This document shows, piece by piece, positions 1-7,317 of a DNA stretch of 64,000 nt; the first letter of the stretch is position 1; each line of letters starts with the position of its first letter. The translations under genes and the position numbers were made by a program. The stretch comes from Phascolarctobacterium_A sp902463975. Lineage in GTDB: Bacteria > Bacillota > Negativicutes > Acidaminococcales > Acidaminococcaceae. Location: NCBI RefSeq assembly GCF_902463975.1, contig NZ_CABQHJ010000004.1, positions 1-64,000 on the forward strand, given 5' to 3'. The notes below the pieces were generated by a model. The model did no database searches and had not been told where the DNA came from. It saw only the letters and a program-made list of their open reading frames with translations.

Positions 1-2
1 AA

Positions 3-1340
3 ATCTTTGATAAGACGAAGGTTGAAGAACGTCAAGATCTCGCTGGACTTTTTGGAGAGATTGCATATAAAGTAGTAGGCGATTTGGCTATAAAAAATGA
101 CTGGCAAGAAGGCAGTGCTGAAAAGAACGCTCTTCACGCCATTGTAGGTGGTATCATGAGTGAACTTACTGACAGTGGATTCTTGTCAGGTACATCTGGT
201 GCTATGATAAACGAAATGATTCAGGATAAATTGAGCGATATGTTTAAGGATAATCCTGAAATGCATCAATGGGCAAGTGCGATTATTGGTGGAGTAGTAT
301 CACAATTGGTTACAGGAAATGCGCAGGCGGGTGCAAGTACTGCTGCGAGTGGGACGAAGAATAATTATTTGACGCATGAACAGCTGGAAAAATACAACTC
401 TGAAATTGAAGCTATAGAAAAAAATGATAGTCTTACTGAGGAAGAAAAGAAAGATGCTAAAAAAATTATAGACTTAAAATATGACTTAATTAGTGCACTT
501 CAAGATAGAGAATGGTTAAGCCGTTTTAATTCAAAAATTAATATGATCCAGCTTAAAAATGGTGAATATGAAATTAAAGGTGAGACGTTTTATGTTGGAT
601 ACAATAAAGATGGGAGTCCTGCTTTCTTATCTACTGGCACAACATACGGTATAAAAGATGATAATTTAAATGATTTACTTCAAAAAATCATTCCTGGTGA
701 TAAAATACAGTTCCCAGATGGAAGTAAATTTTATATTCAACCGAATGGCCAATTGTTTGAAGAGGATAATGTAGGATTTCTGATGCCATTTAAAATGATT
801 TCCTTTGATACTAATGCAGTTGTTGATAAAAGAAATATGTTTGTTTATGATGCAACAATCAGCAGTAATTTAAAGAATGATGCTGGTGAATTAATTACTG
901 GTGTAGCTAGCAGTATAGGTGGGATATTAGCTGGATATGAGTTGGCTAAATTAGCAATAACTTCAGGAAATGATTCAGGCATATTGGCTGGAGCGATAGT
1001 TGTAGCTATGAATGCGAATGAATTAGTTATTTCTGGAACCAGTGGATATAAGAATCTATTTAACAATAACATTTCAACTGTTAATTTCATCAAAGATAGC
1101 GTTTTGGCTGGCAGGGAGAATGAAAAAATATATAATAGTTTAAATACTGCTACACAAATGATAGGTATAATTGGTGATTGTCAGCAATTTTACAAATTAA
1201 TAGAGGAAGGAAAATTAAGAAATATTGATTGGGATAAAGTAATATATGATAAAAAAGAAAGAGATGAATTTACTGGCATCTTAAATAGTTATAACTTAGG
1301 GTTAGATCTAAAAACAGTAGGAGATATCTTGAACAAATGA
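3..1340 (+). CDS. CdiA/filamentous haemagglutinin-like protein, C-terminal toxin end (5' partial)
   Basis: The reading frame is open from the left edge (first whole codon at 3), so this is the last ~445 residues of a larger exoprotein. The first ~90 residues resemble the conserved pre-toxin repeat region of FhaB/CdiA proteins (KVEERQDLAGLFGE, then an ALHAIVGGIM stretch rich in Gly/Ala). NNYLTHEQ, encoded at 360-383, looks like the junction motif that separates the delivery part from the variable toxin in this class (analogue of VENN). The ~325 residues after it are AT-rich and include a hydrophobic Gly/Ala-rich segment (around 885-1060) followed by a Tyr/Asn-rich tail; the pattern recalls DUF4225-type CdiA C-termini, but that is tentative. 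A small membrane protein overlaps its end. By family knowledge it would be secreted by a two-partner system and act in contact-dependent inhibition; the toxic activity is not identified. Confidence 0.75.
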   Translation: MFDKTKVEERQDLAGLFGEIAYKVVGDLAIKNDWQEGSAEKNALHAIVGGIMSELTDSGFLSGTSGAMINEMIQDKLSDMFKDNPEMHQWASAIIGGVVSQLVTGNAQAGASTAASGTKNNYLTHEQLEKYNSEIEAIEKNDSLTEEEKKDAKKIIDLKYDLISALQDREWLSRFNSKINMIQLKNGEYEIKGETFYVGYNKDGSPAFLSTGTTYGIKDDNLNDLLQKIIPGDKIQFPDGSKFYIQPNGQLFEEDNVGFLMPFKMISFDTNAVVDKRNMFVYDATISSNLKNDAGELITGVASSIGGILAGYELAKLAITSGNDSGILAGAIVVAMNANELVISGTSGYKNLFNNNISTVNFIKDSVLAGRENEKIYNSLNTATQMIGIIGDCQQFYKLIEEGKLRNIDWDKVIYDKKERDEFTGILNSYNLGLDLKTVGDILNK

Positions 1341-1621
1341 AAAGAATAATTATATATTTTTTGCTTGTAATAGTTCTTGGGTTTTATTACAATGATATGA
1401 TTGATATTCCATTGTGGCAACGATACTTTCCTATAAAAGTTATGGCTTTGGTAATGGAAAACATTTTTAGCTCAATCTATTTAGGATTATGGTCGTTTGG
1501 GTTAATTGATAATGTAAAAAAAAATCTAATTAAATCTATGGGGATAATGTTTCTAGGGATGATATTTTTGAAAATCATACAAGTTATGACTGGGGCGAAT
1601 TTATGGTTTTTGTTCTATTGA
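1337..1621 (+). CDS. Small membrane protein, probable CDI immunity protein
   Basis: This 94-residue protein starts inside the toxin gene with an ATGA overlap (1337-1340), so the two are translationally coupled. It has a hydrophobic N-terminal segment (about residues 3-18), a second one around 35-58 and a third around 68-92, giving about three membrane helices and no catalytic motif. A small gene placed directly after a CdiA-type toxin end is normally its cognate immunity protein. A membrane location suggests that the toxin acts at or crosses the inner membrane. The gene is AT-rich like the toxin end and unlike the housekeeping genes, which fits acquisition as a module. The immunity role is inferred only from position. 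Confidence 0.6.
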   Translation: MKRIIIYFLLVIVLGFYYNDMIDIPLWQRYFPIKVMALVMENIFSSIYLGLWSFGLIDNVKKNLIKSMGIMFLGMIFLKIIQVMTGANLWFLFY

Positions 1622-1672
1622 AGTAAGTACCTAAATGTGCAACTTGTTCTTGCAATTTACGAAATAATATTA

Positions 1673-1758
1673 TGCTTAAATTTAAGACAGCTTTATTAAG
1701 ACTCAAAGTCCTACAGGGAAGTAGCCCCTGATGGCTTTAAGCTTGATGAAGCTGTTTT
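1673..1758 (+). other. Structured intergenic segment ending in a terminator-like hairpin
   Basis: Several short complementary arms lie in this gap: GCTTAAA at 1674-1680 with TTTAAGC near 1736-1742, ACAGCTT near 1687 with AAGCTGT near 1750, and a small CAGGG/CCCTG hairpin near 1715-1731. The last hairpin (AGCTT, 4-base loop, AAGCT, then GTTTTTC) resembles a Rho-independent terminator for the toxin/immunity unit. Whether the rest is a folded RNA or a remnant is unknown. Confidence 0.35.
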
Positions 1759-1839
1759 TCTATTATCCTCATGAAATATGCAGTAGTTGCATATTTTATC
1801 CTCATGAAATCTGCACTGATTGCATATTTCATGAGGATA
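1738..1839 (+). repeat. 102-bp direct repeat, left copy, with 19-bp perfect inverted repeat
   Basis: This copy matches 3182-3283 at all but about three positions (constant offset 1444). Inside it the 19-base arm at 1764-1782 (starts TATCCTCATG) is exactly complementary to 1821-1839, and a near-copy of the left arm lies at 1797-1815. The right arm could therefore pair with either left arm. It sits just upstream of the ATPase gene. Confidence 0.85.
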
Positions 1840-1882
1840 TGCTAGAATGAGAGTAATTTAGAGAGGGGAGTGAGCAATTAAA

Positions 1883-3184
1883 ATGTTACGTAGAAAAATA
1901 TATGATAAGCTTTTAGCGTGGAAAAACAGCGCAGGCAAAAAAGACGCTGTGTTATTACGTGGTGTTAGGCAGTGTGGTAAAACATATATTGTCAGAGAGT
2001 TTGGTAAGAGGGAATATAAAAATTTTATAGAGATAAATTTTATTGAGCGACCTGATATGCAGGCAGTCTTTTCCGGAAATCTTGATGTTGATAGCATGGT
2101 TCAGCAAATAAAACTTAGTATGCCGGGGTGTCAATTTATTCCCGGTGAAACGCTTTTGTTTTTGGATGAAATTCAGGATGCACCTAACGCCAGAACTTCC
2201 TTGAAATTTTGGACTCAAGATGGACGTTTTGATTGTATTGCCTCCGGCTCATTGCTGGGTATAGATTACAAAAATGAGGGTTCCATACCTGTAGGATATG
2301 AACAGCAGCTAATTATGCGTACTCTTGATTTTGAAGAGTTTCTTTGGGCGCTTGGTTTAGAAGTAAATCTCAAGGAGATGCTGGCACCATACGTAGACGG
2401 AACAAAACGAGTTCCGGAAGCTATGCATAATTCCTTAAACAAGTATCTGCAGGAATATATGGTAGTTGGTGGACTGCCTGAGGTAGTTGATACATATATT
2501 GCAACGAAGGATTTTTACCAGGTACATCTGTTACAGGAAAAAATTCTGCGTGATTATCAGGATGATATTGCTAAATACGCGCTGAATCAGGATAAAATTA
2601 AGGCTAAGCAGTGTTTTCTGTCTATCCCACGTCAGTTAAGCAAAGAAAACCATAAATTTCAGTATTCTGTTGTTGAGAAAAAGGCGACAGCAAGGAAATT
2701 TACCAGTAGCTTAGATTGGTTACATAATGCCGGATTAATTGACTTTGCTTATAATGTGAATTCACCTTGGTTTCCATTGAAAGCATATGTCAAAGAAGAT
2801 CAATTTAGAGTTTATCTTTGCGATATTGGTCTATTAGTTGCTATGTATGGTTATCAGCTGAAGATTGCCTTGTTGTCAGATGCATTGGAAGGACCGGCGA
2901 AAGGTGGCATTTATGAAAGTCTTGTTGCTGATATTTTAGCGAAAAGAGGCGAAGAGCTTTATTATTATAAAAAAGAGGATTCAACTTTAGAAATTGAATT
3001 TATCTTGGAACGCAATTGTAAGCTTGTACCTGTAGAAGTGAAAGCCAGAAAGGGCTCGACACGTTCATTAAATGAGCTGCTTAAAATGGATAATATCGAA
3101 AGAGGTTATAAGCTCACAGCAAAAAATACCGGTGTTGTTGAGAAAAAGATTACTTTACCTTTGTACATGGCTGCAATTATATAA
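1883..3184 (+). CDS. AAA-type ATP-binding protein with DUF4143 C-terminal domain
   Basis: This 433-residue protein has a Walker A motif in GVRQCGKT (near residue 26-33) and a Walker B in LLFLDEIQ (near residue 92-99), followed by an ASGS sensor-like strand. The C-terminal part (from about residue 200) has the DUF4143 pattern, with the end resembling a restriction-nuclease-like fold (VPVEVKARKGS). These ATPases are common in gut Firmicutes and Bacteroidetes, usually in many copies, and their role is not settled. The start is the ATG at 1883 after a purine-rich GAGAGGGGAG site. The gene stands alone between two long direct repeats, so it may travel or recombine as a cassette. No transposase is encoded. 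Confidence 0.85.
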   Translation: MLRRKIYDKLLAWKNSAGKKDAVLLRGVRQCGKTYIVREFGKREYKNFIEINFIERPDMQAVFSGNLDVDSMVQQIKLSMPGCQFIPGETLLFLDEIQDAPNARTSLKFWTQDGRFDCIASGSLLGIDYKNEGSIPVGYEQQLIMRTLDFEEFLWALGLEVNLKEMLAPYVDGTKRVPEAMHNSLNKYLQEYMVVGGLPEVVDTYIATKDFYQVHLLQEKILRDYQDDIAKYALNQDKIKAKQCFLSIPRQLSKENHKFQYSVVEKKATARKFTSSLDWLHNAGLIDFAYNVNSPWFPLKAYVKEDQFRVYLCDIGLLVAMYGYQLKIALLSDALEGPAKGGIYESLVADILAKRGEELYYYKKEDSTLEIEFILERNCKLVPVEVKARKGSTRSLNELLKMDNIERGYKLTAKNTGVVEKKITLPLYMAAII

Positions 3185-3283
3185 GCTTGATGAAGCTGTT
3201 TTTCTATTATCCTCATGAAATATGCAGTAGTTGCATGTTTTATACTCATGGAATCTGCACTGATTGCATATTTCATGAGGATA
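3182..3283 (+). repeat. 102-bp direct repeat, right copy, with 19-bp perfect inverted repeat
   Basis: It begins at the stop codon of the ATPase gene. The outer arms (3208-3226 and 3265-3283) are identical to those of the left copy and fully complementary, while the middle near-copy (3241-3259) has drifted. Conservation of the outer arms favours the long hairpin as the selected element. The first ~20 bases form a short hairpin followed by T-rich sequence that could end the ATPase transcript. Confidence 0.85.
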
Positions 3284-3373
3284 GCTTAAAATAGAGTTAG
3301 AAAGAATGTTTAAGACACTTAAAAACTAATTGTGCAAGTGTTGTAATTCGATTATTGAAGTGGAGAAGCATAA

Positions 3374-3961
3374 ATGTTATCAAATTTTACCCAGCAGGAT
3401 ATTTCCTGCGCATCCCATCTCACCAAGCTGACCTGGGGTGATGAGATGGCGCTGACTAATGATGGCTTGAAGGATGTGCTGTACGAGGCGATGGTGCGCT
3501 ATTATTATCGCAGTAAGGCCTTTTCTTTAAAAATGACGGATGAAGAAGGTATGCAAGGCTTTTTATTGGCGGCGCCCTTGAGTGAGCGTGATAATTCCCA
3601 GTCCTGGTTAAAGCAAAGCCTGCAGCATTTTGAGTGCGAGGAGCAGGATCTTGTTTACGATTATCTGCGCTATTTGTCTTATAACGGACAAAAGGTGAGG
3701 GCGTTGGCAAATCCGGAGGATTTGCTGCTGTGCCTGTTTTTGAGCATGAAAAGCGGTGTGGGCAGCAGGCTGCTGCATAACGTGGAAGCGATTGCGCAGA
3801 AAAAAGGTGTCAAAAAGCTCTATTTATGGGCGGATGCTACCTGCGATTATGAATATTACCGCAGGCGTGGTTATAGTGAAGCGGCGCATTTTACGAATAA
3901 TATCCTGCCGCAGCTGGGTGCGCAGGAAACGTGGATATACAGCAAGGAACTGAAGGAGTGA
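3374..3961 (+). CDS. GNAT-family N-acetyltransferase
   Basis: This 195-residue protein carries a C-terminal GNAT core. The acetyl-CoA region is weakly visible around SGVGSRLLHNVEAIAQKKGVKKLYLWAD (near residue 128-155), followed by the usual DYEYYRRRGY strand-helix end. The N-terminal ~110 residues are less typical and contain the first strands and a substrate-facing region. The ATG at 3374 follows a GTGGAG site. Six bases separate it from the HxlR regulator downstream, so the two are probably one transcript. The acetylated substrate cannot be read from the sequence. Confidence 0.75.
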   Translation: MLSNFTQQDISCASHLTKLTWGDEMALTNDGLKDVLYEAMVRYYYRSKAFSLKMTDEEGMQGFLLAAPLSERDNSQSWLKQSLQHFECEEQDLVYDYLRYLSYNGQKVRALANPEDLLLCLFLSMKSGVGSRLLHNVEAIAQKKGVKKLYLWADATCDYEYYRRRGYSEAAHFTNNILPQLGAQETWIYSKELKE

Positions 3962-3967
3962 CTGTAA

Positions 3968-4297
3968 ATGTTGCCTGAAATGAGTGATGCTTTACCGGCT
4001 TGTCCGGTAGAAACTACACTGACCTTAATCAGTGATAAATGGAAGGTGCTGATTTTGCGTGACCTTTTGACGGGAACAAAGCGTTTTGGCGAATTGAAAA
4101 AATCTCTGGACGGAGTCAGCCAAAAGGTGTTGACATCACAGCTGCGGCAGATGGAAGCCAGCGGTCTGCTGAAGCGCAAGGTTTATGCTGAGGTGCCGCC
4201 GCGCGTTGAATATACGCTTACTGAGCTTGGTTACAGTCTGCGGCCTGTTTTGGAGGCCATGCGTGACTGGGGAGAGGCGTATAAGAAGAAATTTTGA
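3968..4297 (+). CDS. HxlR-family winged-helix transcriptional regulator
   Basis: This 109-residue protein matches the HxlR pattern: an N-terminal Cys (ACPVETTL, near residue 12), the ISDKWKVLILRDL helix, FGELKKSLDGVSQKVLTSQLRQME recognition helices, and a wing with PPRVEYTLTELG. HxlR proteins often respond to electrophiles or oxidants through the N-terminal Cys; here that is family knowledge only. It probably controls its own unit with the preceding acetyltransferase. A strong terminator follows. Confidence 0.9.
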   Translation: MLPEMSDALPACPVETTLTLISDKWKVLILRDLLTGTKRFGELKKSLDGVSQKVLTSQLRQMEASGLLKRKVYAEVPPRVEYTLTELGYSLRPVLEAMRDWGEAYKKKF

Positions 4298-4304
4298 ATA
4301 AGTA

Positions 4305-4350
4305 AAAAGGAAAGGACACGCCCTTTATTGGACGCGTCCTTTCCTTTTTT
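4305..4350 (+). terminator. Rho-independent terminator
   Basis: AAGGAAAGGAC pairs with GTCCTTTCCTT, followed by a T run; it ends the GNAT/HxlR unit. Confidence 0.9.
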
Positions 4351-4409
4351 GTATTTAATTAATGGAGAGTGAATAGAGTAACGGAAAAATGTTAGGTATG
4401 CTAAATTAA

Positions 4410-6224
4410 TTAGAATTTGTAGGAATAGTATAAAACAAAGTTTCTATTCGGAGTAAAGGAACCGTTGCTGGACAGCCAGTCATCGCGGTCAAGCAGGTTG
4501 TTGACAAGCAGCTTAACGTCAGAGTTTTTGTTGATATGATAGTTCATATTGAAGTTCAAATTCCACATTTGAGGCGGAACAGTACCATATTTCGGAGTTC
4601 TGTCCCAAATATGCTGTACGCTTAAGTTGGAGGAGAAATCTCTGTTTTTGTAGCCAACTAACGCATTGACATTATTTCTGTAATCAACTCTCTGCATGAC
4701 ATTGGACTTGGTGGTTTGCTTAGGATTGGAGAATGCAAAGCCAAAGTTATAATACCAGTTATCATCAATGCGTTGCTCATACAAGCCTTCAAAACCAATG
4801 TTTTCAAATTTATCGGCATTTATAGGGGTGTAGATATCATCACCGTTGTATTTATCACCGGTTTTTGTGGAGTAAATTCTGTCCTCAACACGCAGCTTGT
4901 ACAGGCCTAATTTCAGAGAGCTGTCATCAAATTGCTTTTTCCAGCCGATTTCATAGGTCCAGGCAGTTTCCGGCTTCAGATCGGGGTTAGGAATAAAGGT
5001 GTTGCTGTTAGTGTTATACTGTTCCTTAATGGTGGGAACCCTGAAGGATTTATTGGCATTGACATAAATGCTTTGGGTGTCATCCATTTTATAAAGCAAC
5101 TGAATTTGCGGGCACAGTTCATTTTTCAGGTCTTCAACCATTTGGTAGCGTGTGCCTAAGAACAGGTCAAGCTTTTCGGAGAGAGGAATTTCGCTCAATG
5201 CATAGAGCGCAGTATTGTTTCTGTTTCTCTTAATGGAGGAATAATCAGCTTCTTCGCGGTCAAAAACAATGCCCGCGGTCAGTTTACTGTTACCGATATC
5301 CCACTTATTTCTCATTTCAGCGCCAAAGTTTTCTACAACATTTTTGCTGCTGGATTGAAATGCATTAGTTTGTTTTACCCAGGTTTGACCTTTAAAGTCA
5401 TATCTGCGACCATAAGTGTTGAAGTAAAAATCATTGTTTTGATAGTTTAAGTTCAATACGTGGAAATCATAGGTATTTTTGTTGAAGGTTGTTTTAGCAG
5501 GAGTGTATTTGTTGAGCCAATCGTATTCGTCCAATTGGTTAGTGTACAGGTATTGTAGTTTAATGTTATCGTTAACCTTATAGTTGAGGTTCAGGGAATC
5601 TTTGGCAAATTTACGGCCTACGGTGCTAAGAGTTCTTGTCAGGAAGCCTCTTTTTTGGATTTGGTCACGGCTATAGTTAACGTCAAGATTGCCTGCTTTA
5701 ACCTCTAAGCTGCCGTAACGTTTACCATCTTTACCAAAGCCTGCGGTAATTTTATTGCTATTGTTTTCTTTGGTAATAATATTGATAACGCCTGCCATAG
5801 CATCGGAGCCATAAAGAACAGCACCGGTACCCTTAATAACCTCGACTCTGCTGATAGTATCTGTATCGAGAGTTTCCAAGTTGGCTGCGCCTTGAGAATT
5901 CAGAGGAATACCATCGACAAGAATAGTTGCATTTACAGTATTTTTAGCCAGACCTCTGAAGCCGATGGTGCCGCCCATACCTACAGGGGGCGTAATAACG
6001 GCGCCGGGAACATTAGCCAGCAAATCCATTACGTTGGTAGCACCTAAACGTTCAATGTCCTTTTGCGTAAATACGTTAGTCATAGCAGGAATATGAAGAT
6101 CCTTTTCTTCATACTTGGTAGCGGTAACCAGCAGAGTATCCAGTGTATACTCCACAGGTTCTGCAGCCATGGCACTGGGAACCATGGACATCAGCAAAGC
6201 TGTCATTAATAAACTCTTTTTCAT
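4410..6224 (-). CDS. TonB-dependent outer-membrane receptor (BtuB/siderophore-receptor type)
   Basis: This 604-residue protein has a signal peptide ending near SAMAAEP, a TonB-box-like DTLLVTATK segment, a plug domain (about residues 45-150; IERLGATNVMDLLANVPGAVI, GSDAMAGVINIITKE) and a long beta-barrel ending in FVLYYSYKF with the terminal aromatic residue expected for outer-membrane insertion. The ATG at 6224 lies behind AGGAGG with good spacing; the TTG one codon upstream is less likely. Size and plug resemble BtuB-like receptors, but the ligand could also be a siderophore or haem. It is the second gene of a minus-strand unit, 9 bases after the binding-protein gene. Control is probably by the MerR-type promoter at 7270-7300. 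Confidence 0.93.
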   Translation of the reverse strand: MKKSLLMTALLMSMVPSAMAAEPVEYTLDTLLVTATKYEEKDLHIPAMTNVFTQKDIERLGATNVMDLLANVPGAVITPPVGMGGTIGFRGLAKNTVNATILVDGIPLNSQGAANLETLDTDTISRVEVIKGTGAVLYGSDAMAGVINIITKENNSNKITAGFGKDGKRYGSLEVKAGNLDVNYSRDQIQKRGFLTRTLSTVGRKFAKDSLNLNYKVNDNIKLQYLYTNQLDEYDWLNKYTPAKTTFNKNTYDFHVLNLNYQNNDFYFNTYGRRYDFKGQTWVKQTNAFQSSSKNVVENFGAEMRNKWDIGNSKLTAGIVFDREEADYSSIKRNRNNTALYALSEIPLSEKLDLFLGTRYQMVEDLKNELCPQIQLLYKMDDTQSIYVNANKSFRVPTIKEQYNTNSNTFIPNPDLKPETAWTYEIGWKKQFDDSSLKLGLYKLRVEDRIYSTKTGDKYNGDDIYTPINADKFENIGFEGLYEQRIDDNWYYNFGFAFSNPKQTTKSNVMQRVDYRNNVNALVGYKNRDFSSNLSVQHIWDRTPKYGTVPPQMWNLNFNMNYHINKNSDVKLLVNNLLDRDDWLSSNGSFTPNRNFVLYYSYKF

Positions 6225-6235
6225 CAAAAAACCTC

Positions 6236-7177
6236 CTAAGATTTTAATATATTTAAAATTTCATAACAAGATGACGTGATGTAGATAGAACCACAGGAAA
6301 TATATTTAATGGGCAGTAAAATAACCTTTTTGTTTTTAATGGCTTTTAATTCCGCAAAGCTGGGATCACCGTACATTTCCTTTAATTTGACCTCGCCGCT
6401 GGGGAAATAGCCGCCATCGGTCCAATCGATAAGAATGAATACATCTGGATTACATGCAACTACCTGCTCTTTATTTAGCACAGTTCCAAGCGGAATATCG
6501 TAGCGGTCGGCCATATTTTCAATGCCAAGCTTTTGGAAAACGTTACCTAAAAGACTGCCCTTGGTGCTCATAGCACCGCGACTGTTAAAAATCAAGATTT
6601 TAGCGTTAACGTTATGCTTTTCGCTTAGCAGCTTGGCAACATCATCATCAATCTTTTTATTCATGGCTGCAGCCTTGTCTTCTGTTCTCAAAACTCTGCC
6701 GAAAATGTTATGAACTTCCTTAACATCATCTAAGGTTTTGGCATTAGGATAAACAAATACCTTAACGCCAACATTTTCCAACTGACTGATAAAATCTGCG
6801 CTTGTACCCTGTCTTGTGAATAATACATCAGGCTGTTGCTTCATAATAAATTCGACATTATATTCAGTACGTAGCTTTACCTTGTTTGCCATATGCATAA
6901 CGTTGGAAATCTGTTCATCCTCTGCCCATTTGCTTAAAGCCAGGATGCGTTTCGGTTCTACCATATTAACCAAGATTTCATCAGAGCCGGGATACATGGA
7001 CATGATACGTGAAGGCGGTTGGGCAAATTCTATTTTTTTGCCGCGGGCATCTTCTACTACGTAAGATGAATTTTTAGCATTGTTTCCGACGTTGTTATTG
7101 TTGCTGCAGCCTACGGAAAACACCAGTAATACAAGCATTAGTATGAGCCAAAGCGTGCGCCGTTTAAGTTTCTCCAT
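6236..7177 (-). CDS. ABC-type periplasmic binding lipoprotein (BtuF/FhuD-like)
   Basis: The protein has a lipoprotein signal (LVLLVFSVGCS, lipobox Cys near residue 24) and the type III binding-protein fold: RIMSMYPGSDEILVNM at the N-lobe, a PDVLFTRQG segment, a long connecting helix with NVFQKLGIENMADRY, and a C-lobe PDVFILIDW. BtuF/FhuD-family proteins bind corrinoids, haem or siderophores in the periplasm. The ATG at 7177 has GGAAGTGGAG upstream; a TTG ten codons earlier lacks a site. It is the first gene of the receptor unit. No matching permease or ATPase gene is in the window, so it must share a transporter encoded elsewhere. Ligand not determined. Confidence 0.88.
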   Translation of the reverse strand: MEKLKRRTLWLILMLVLLVFSVGCSNNNNVGNNAKNSSYVVEDARGKKIEFAQPPSRIMSMYPGSDEILVNMVEPKRILALSKWAEDEQISNVMHMANKVKLRTEYNVEFIMKQQPDVLFTRQGTSADFISQLENVGVKVFVYPNAKTLDDVKEVHNIFGRVLRTEDKAAAMNKKIDDDVAKLLSEKHNVNAKILIFNSRGAMSTKGSLLGNVFQKLGIENMADRYDIPLGTVLNKEQVVACNPDVFILIDWTDGGYFPSGEVKLKEMYGDPSFAELKAIKNKKVILLPIKYISCGSIYITSSCYEILNILKS

Positions 7178-7269
7178 TACTTTCAACTCCACTTCCTTAA
7201 ATTCCAATCAAGTCATATAAACATGATGTTTTATATTGAAGCAATTCTTAATTTCTGATATTATAATAG

Positions 7270-7300
7270 ATACTACACCTTATAGTAACTATAAAGTCAA
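7270..7300 (-). promoter_or_regulatory. MerR-type promoter/operator for the receptor operon
   Basis: On the minus strand, TTGACT (7295-7300) and TAGTAT (7270-7275) are separated by 19 bases, the over-long spacer typical of MerR-activated promoters. A 15-base near-perfect palindrome (TTATAGTAACTATAA, 7280-7294) lies inside the spacer. The MerR gene starts 18 bases away on the other strand. Confidence 0.85.
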
Positions 7301-7317
7301 TAGGAGAATCTATCAAA

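Noticed and set aside
1764..1839. Terminal inverted repeats of an insertion sequence
   Set aside because: Both arms lie within 76 bases and recur as a unit on each side of the gene; there is no transposase and no target-site duplication could be defined.
1764..3283. CRISPR-like repeats
   Set aside because: Only a few irregular units, no regular spacers, no cas genes.
7177..7275. Cobalamin riboswitch before the TonB receptor operon
   Set aside because: The leader is under 100 bases and lacks the B12-box pattern; a MerR promoter explains control better.
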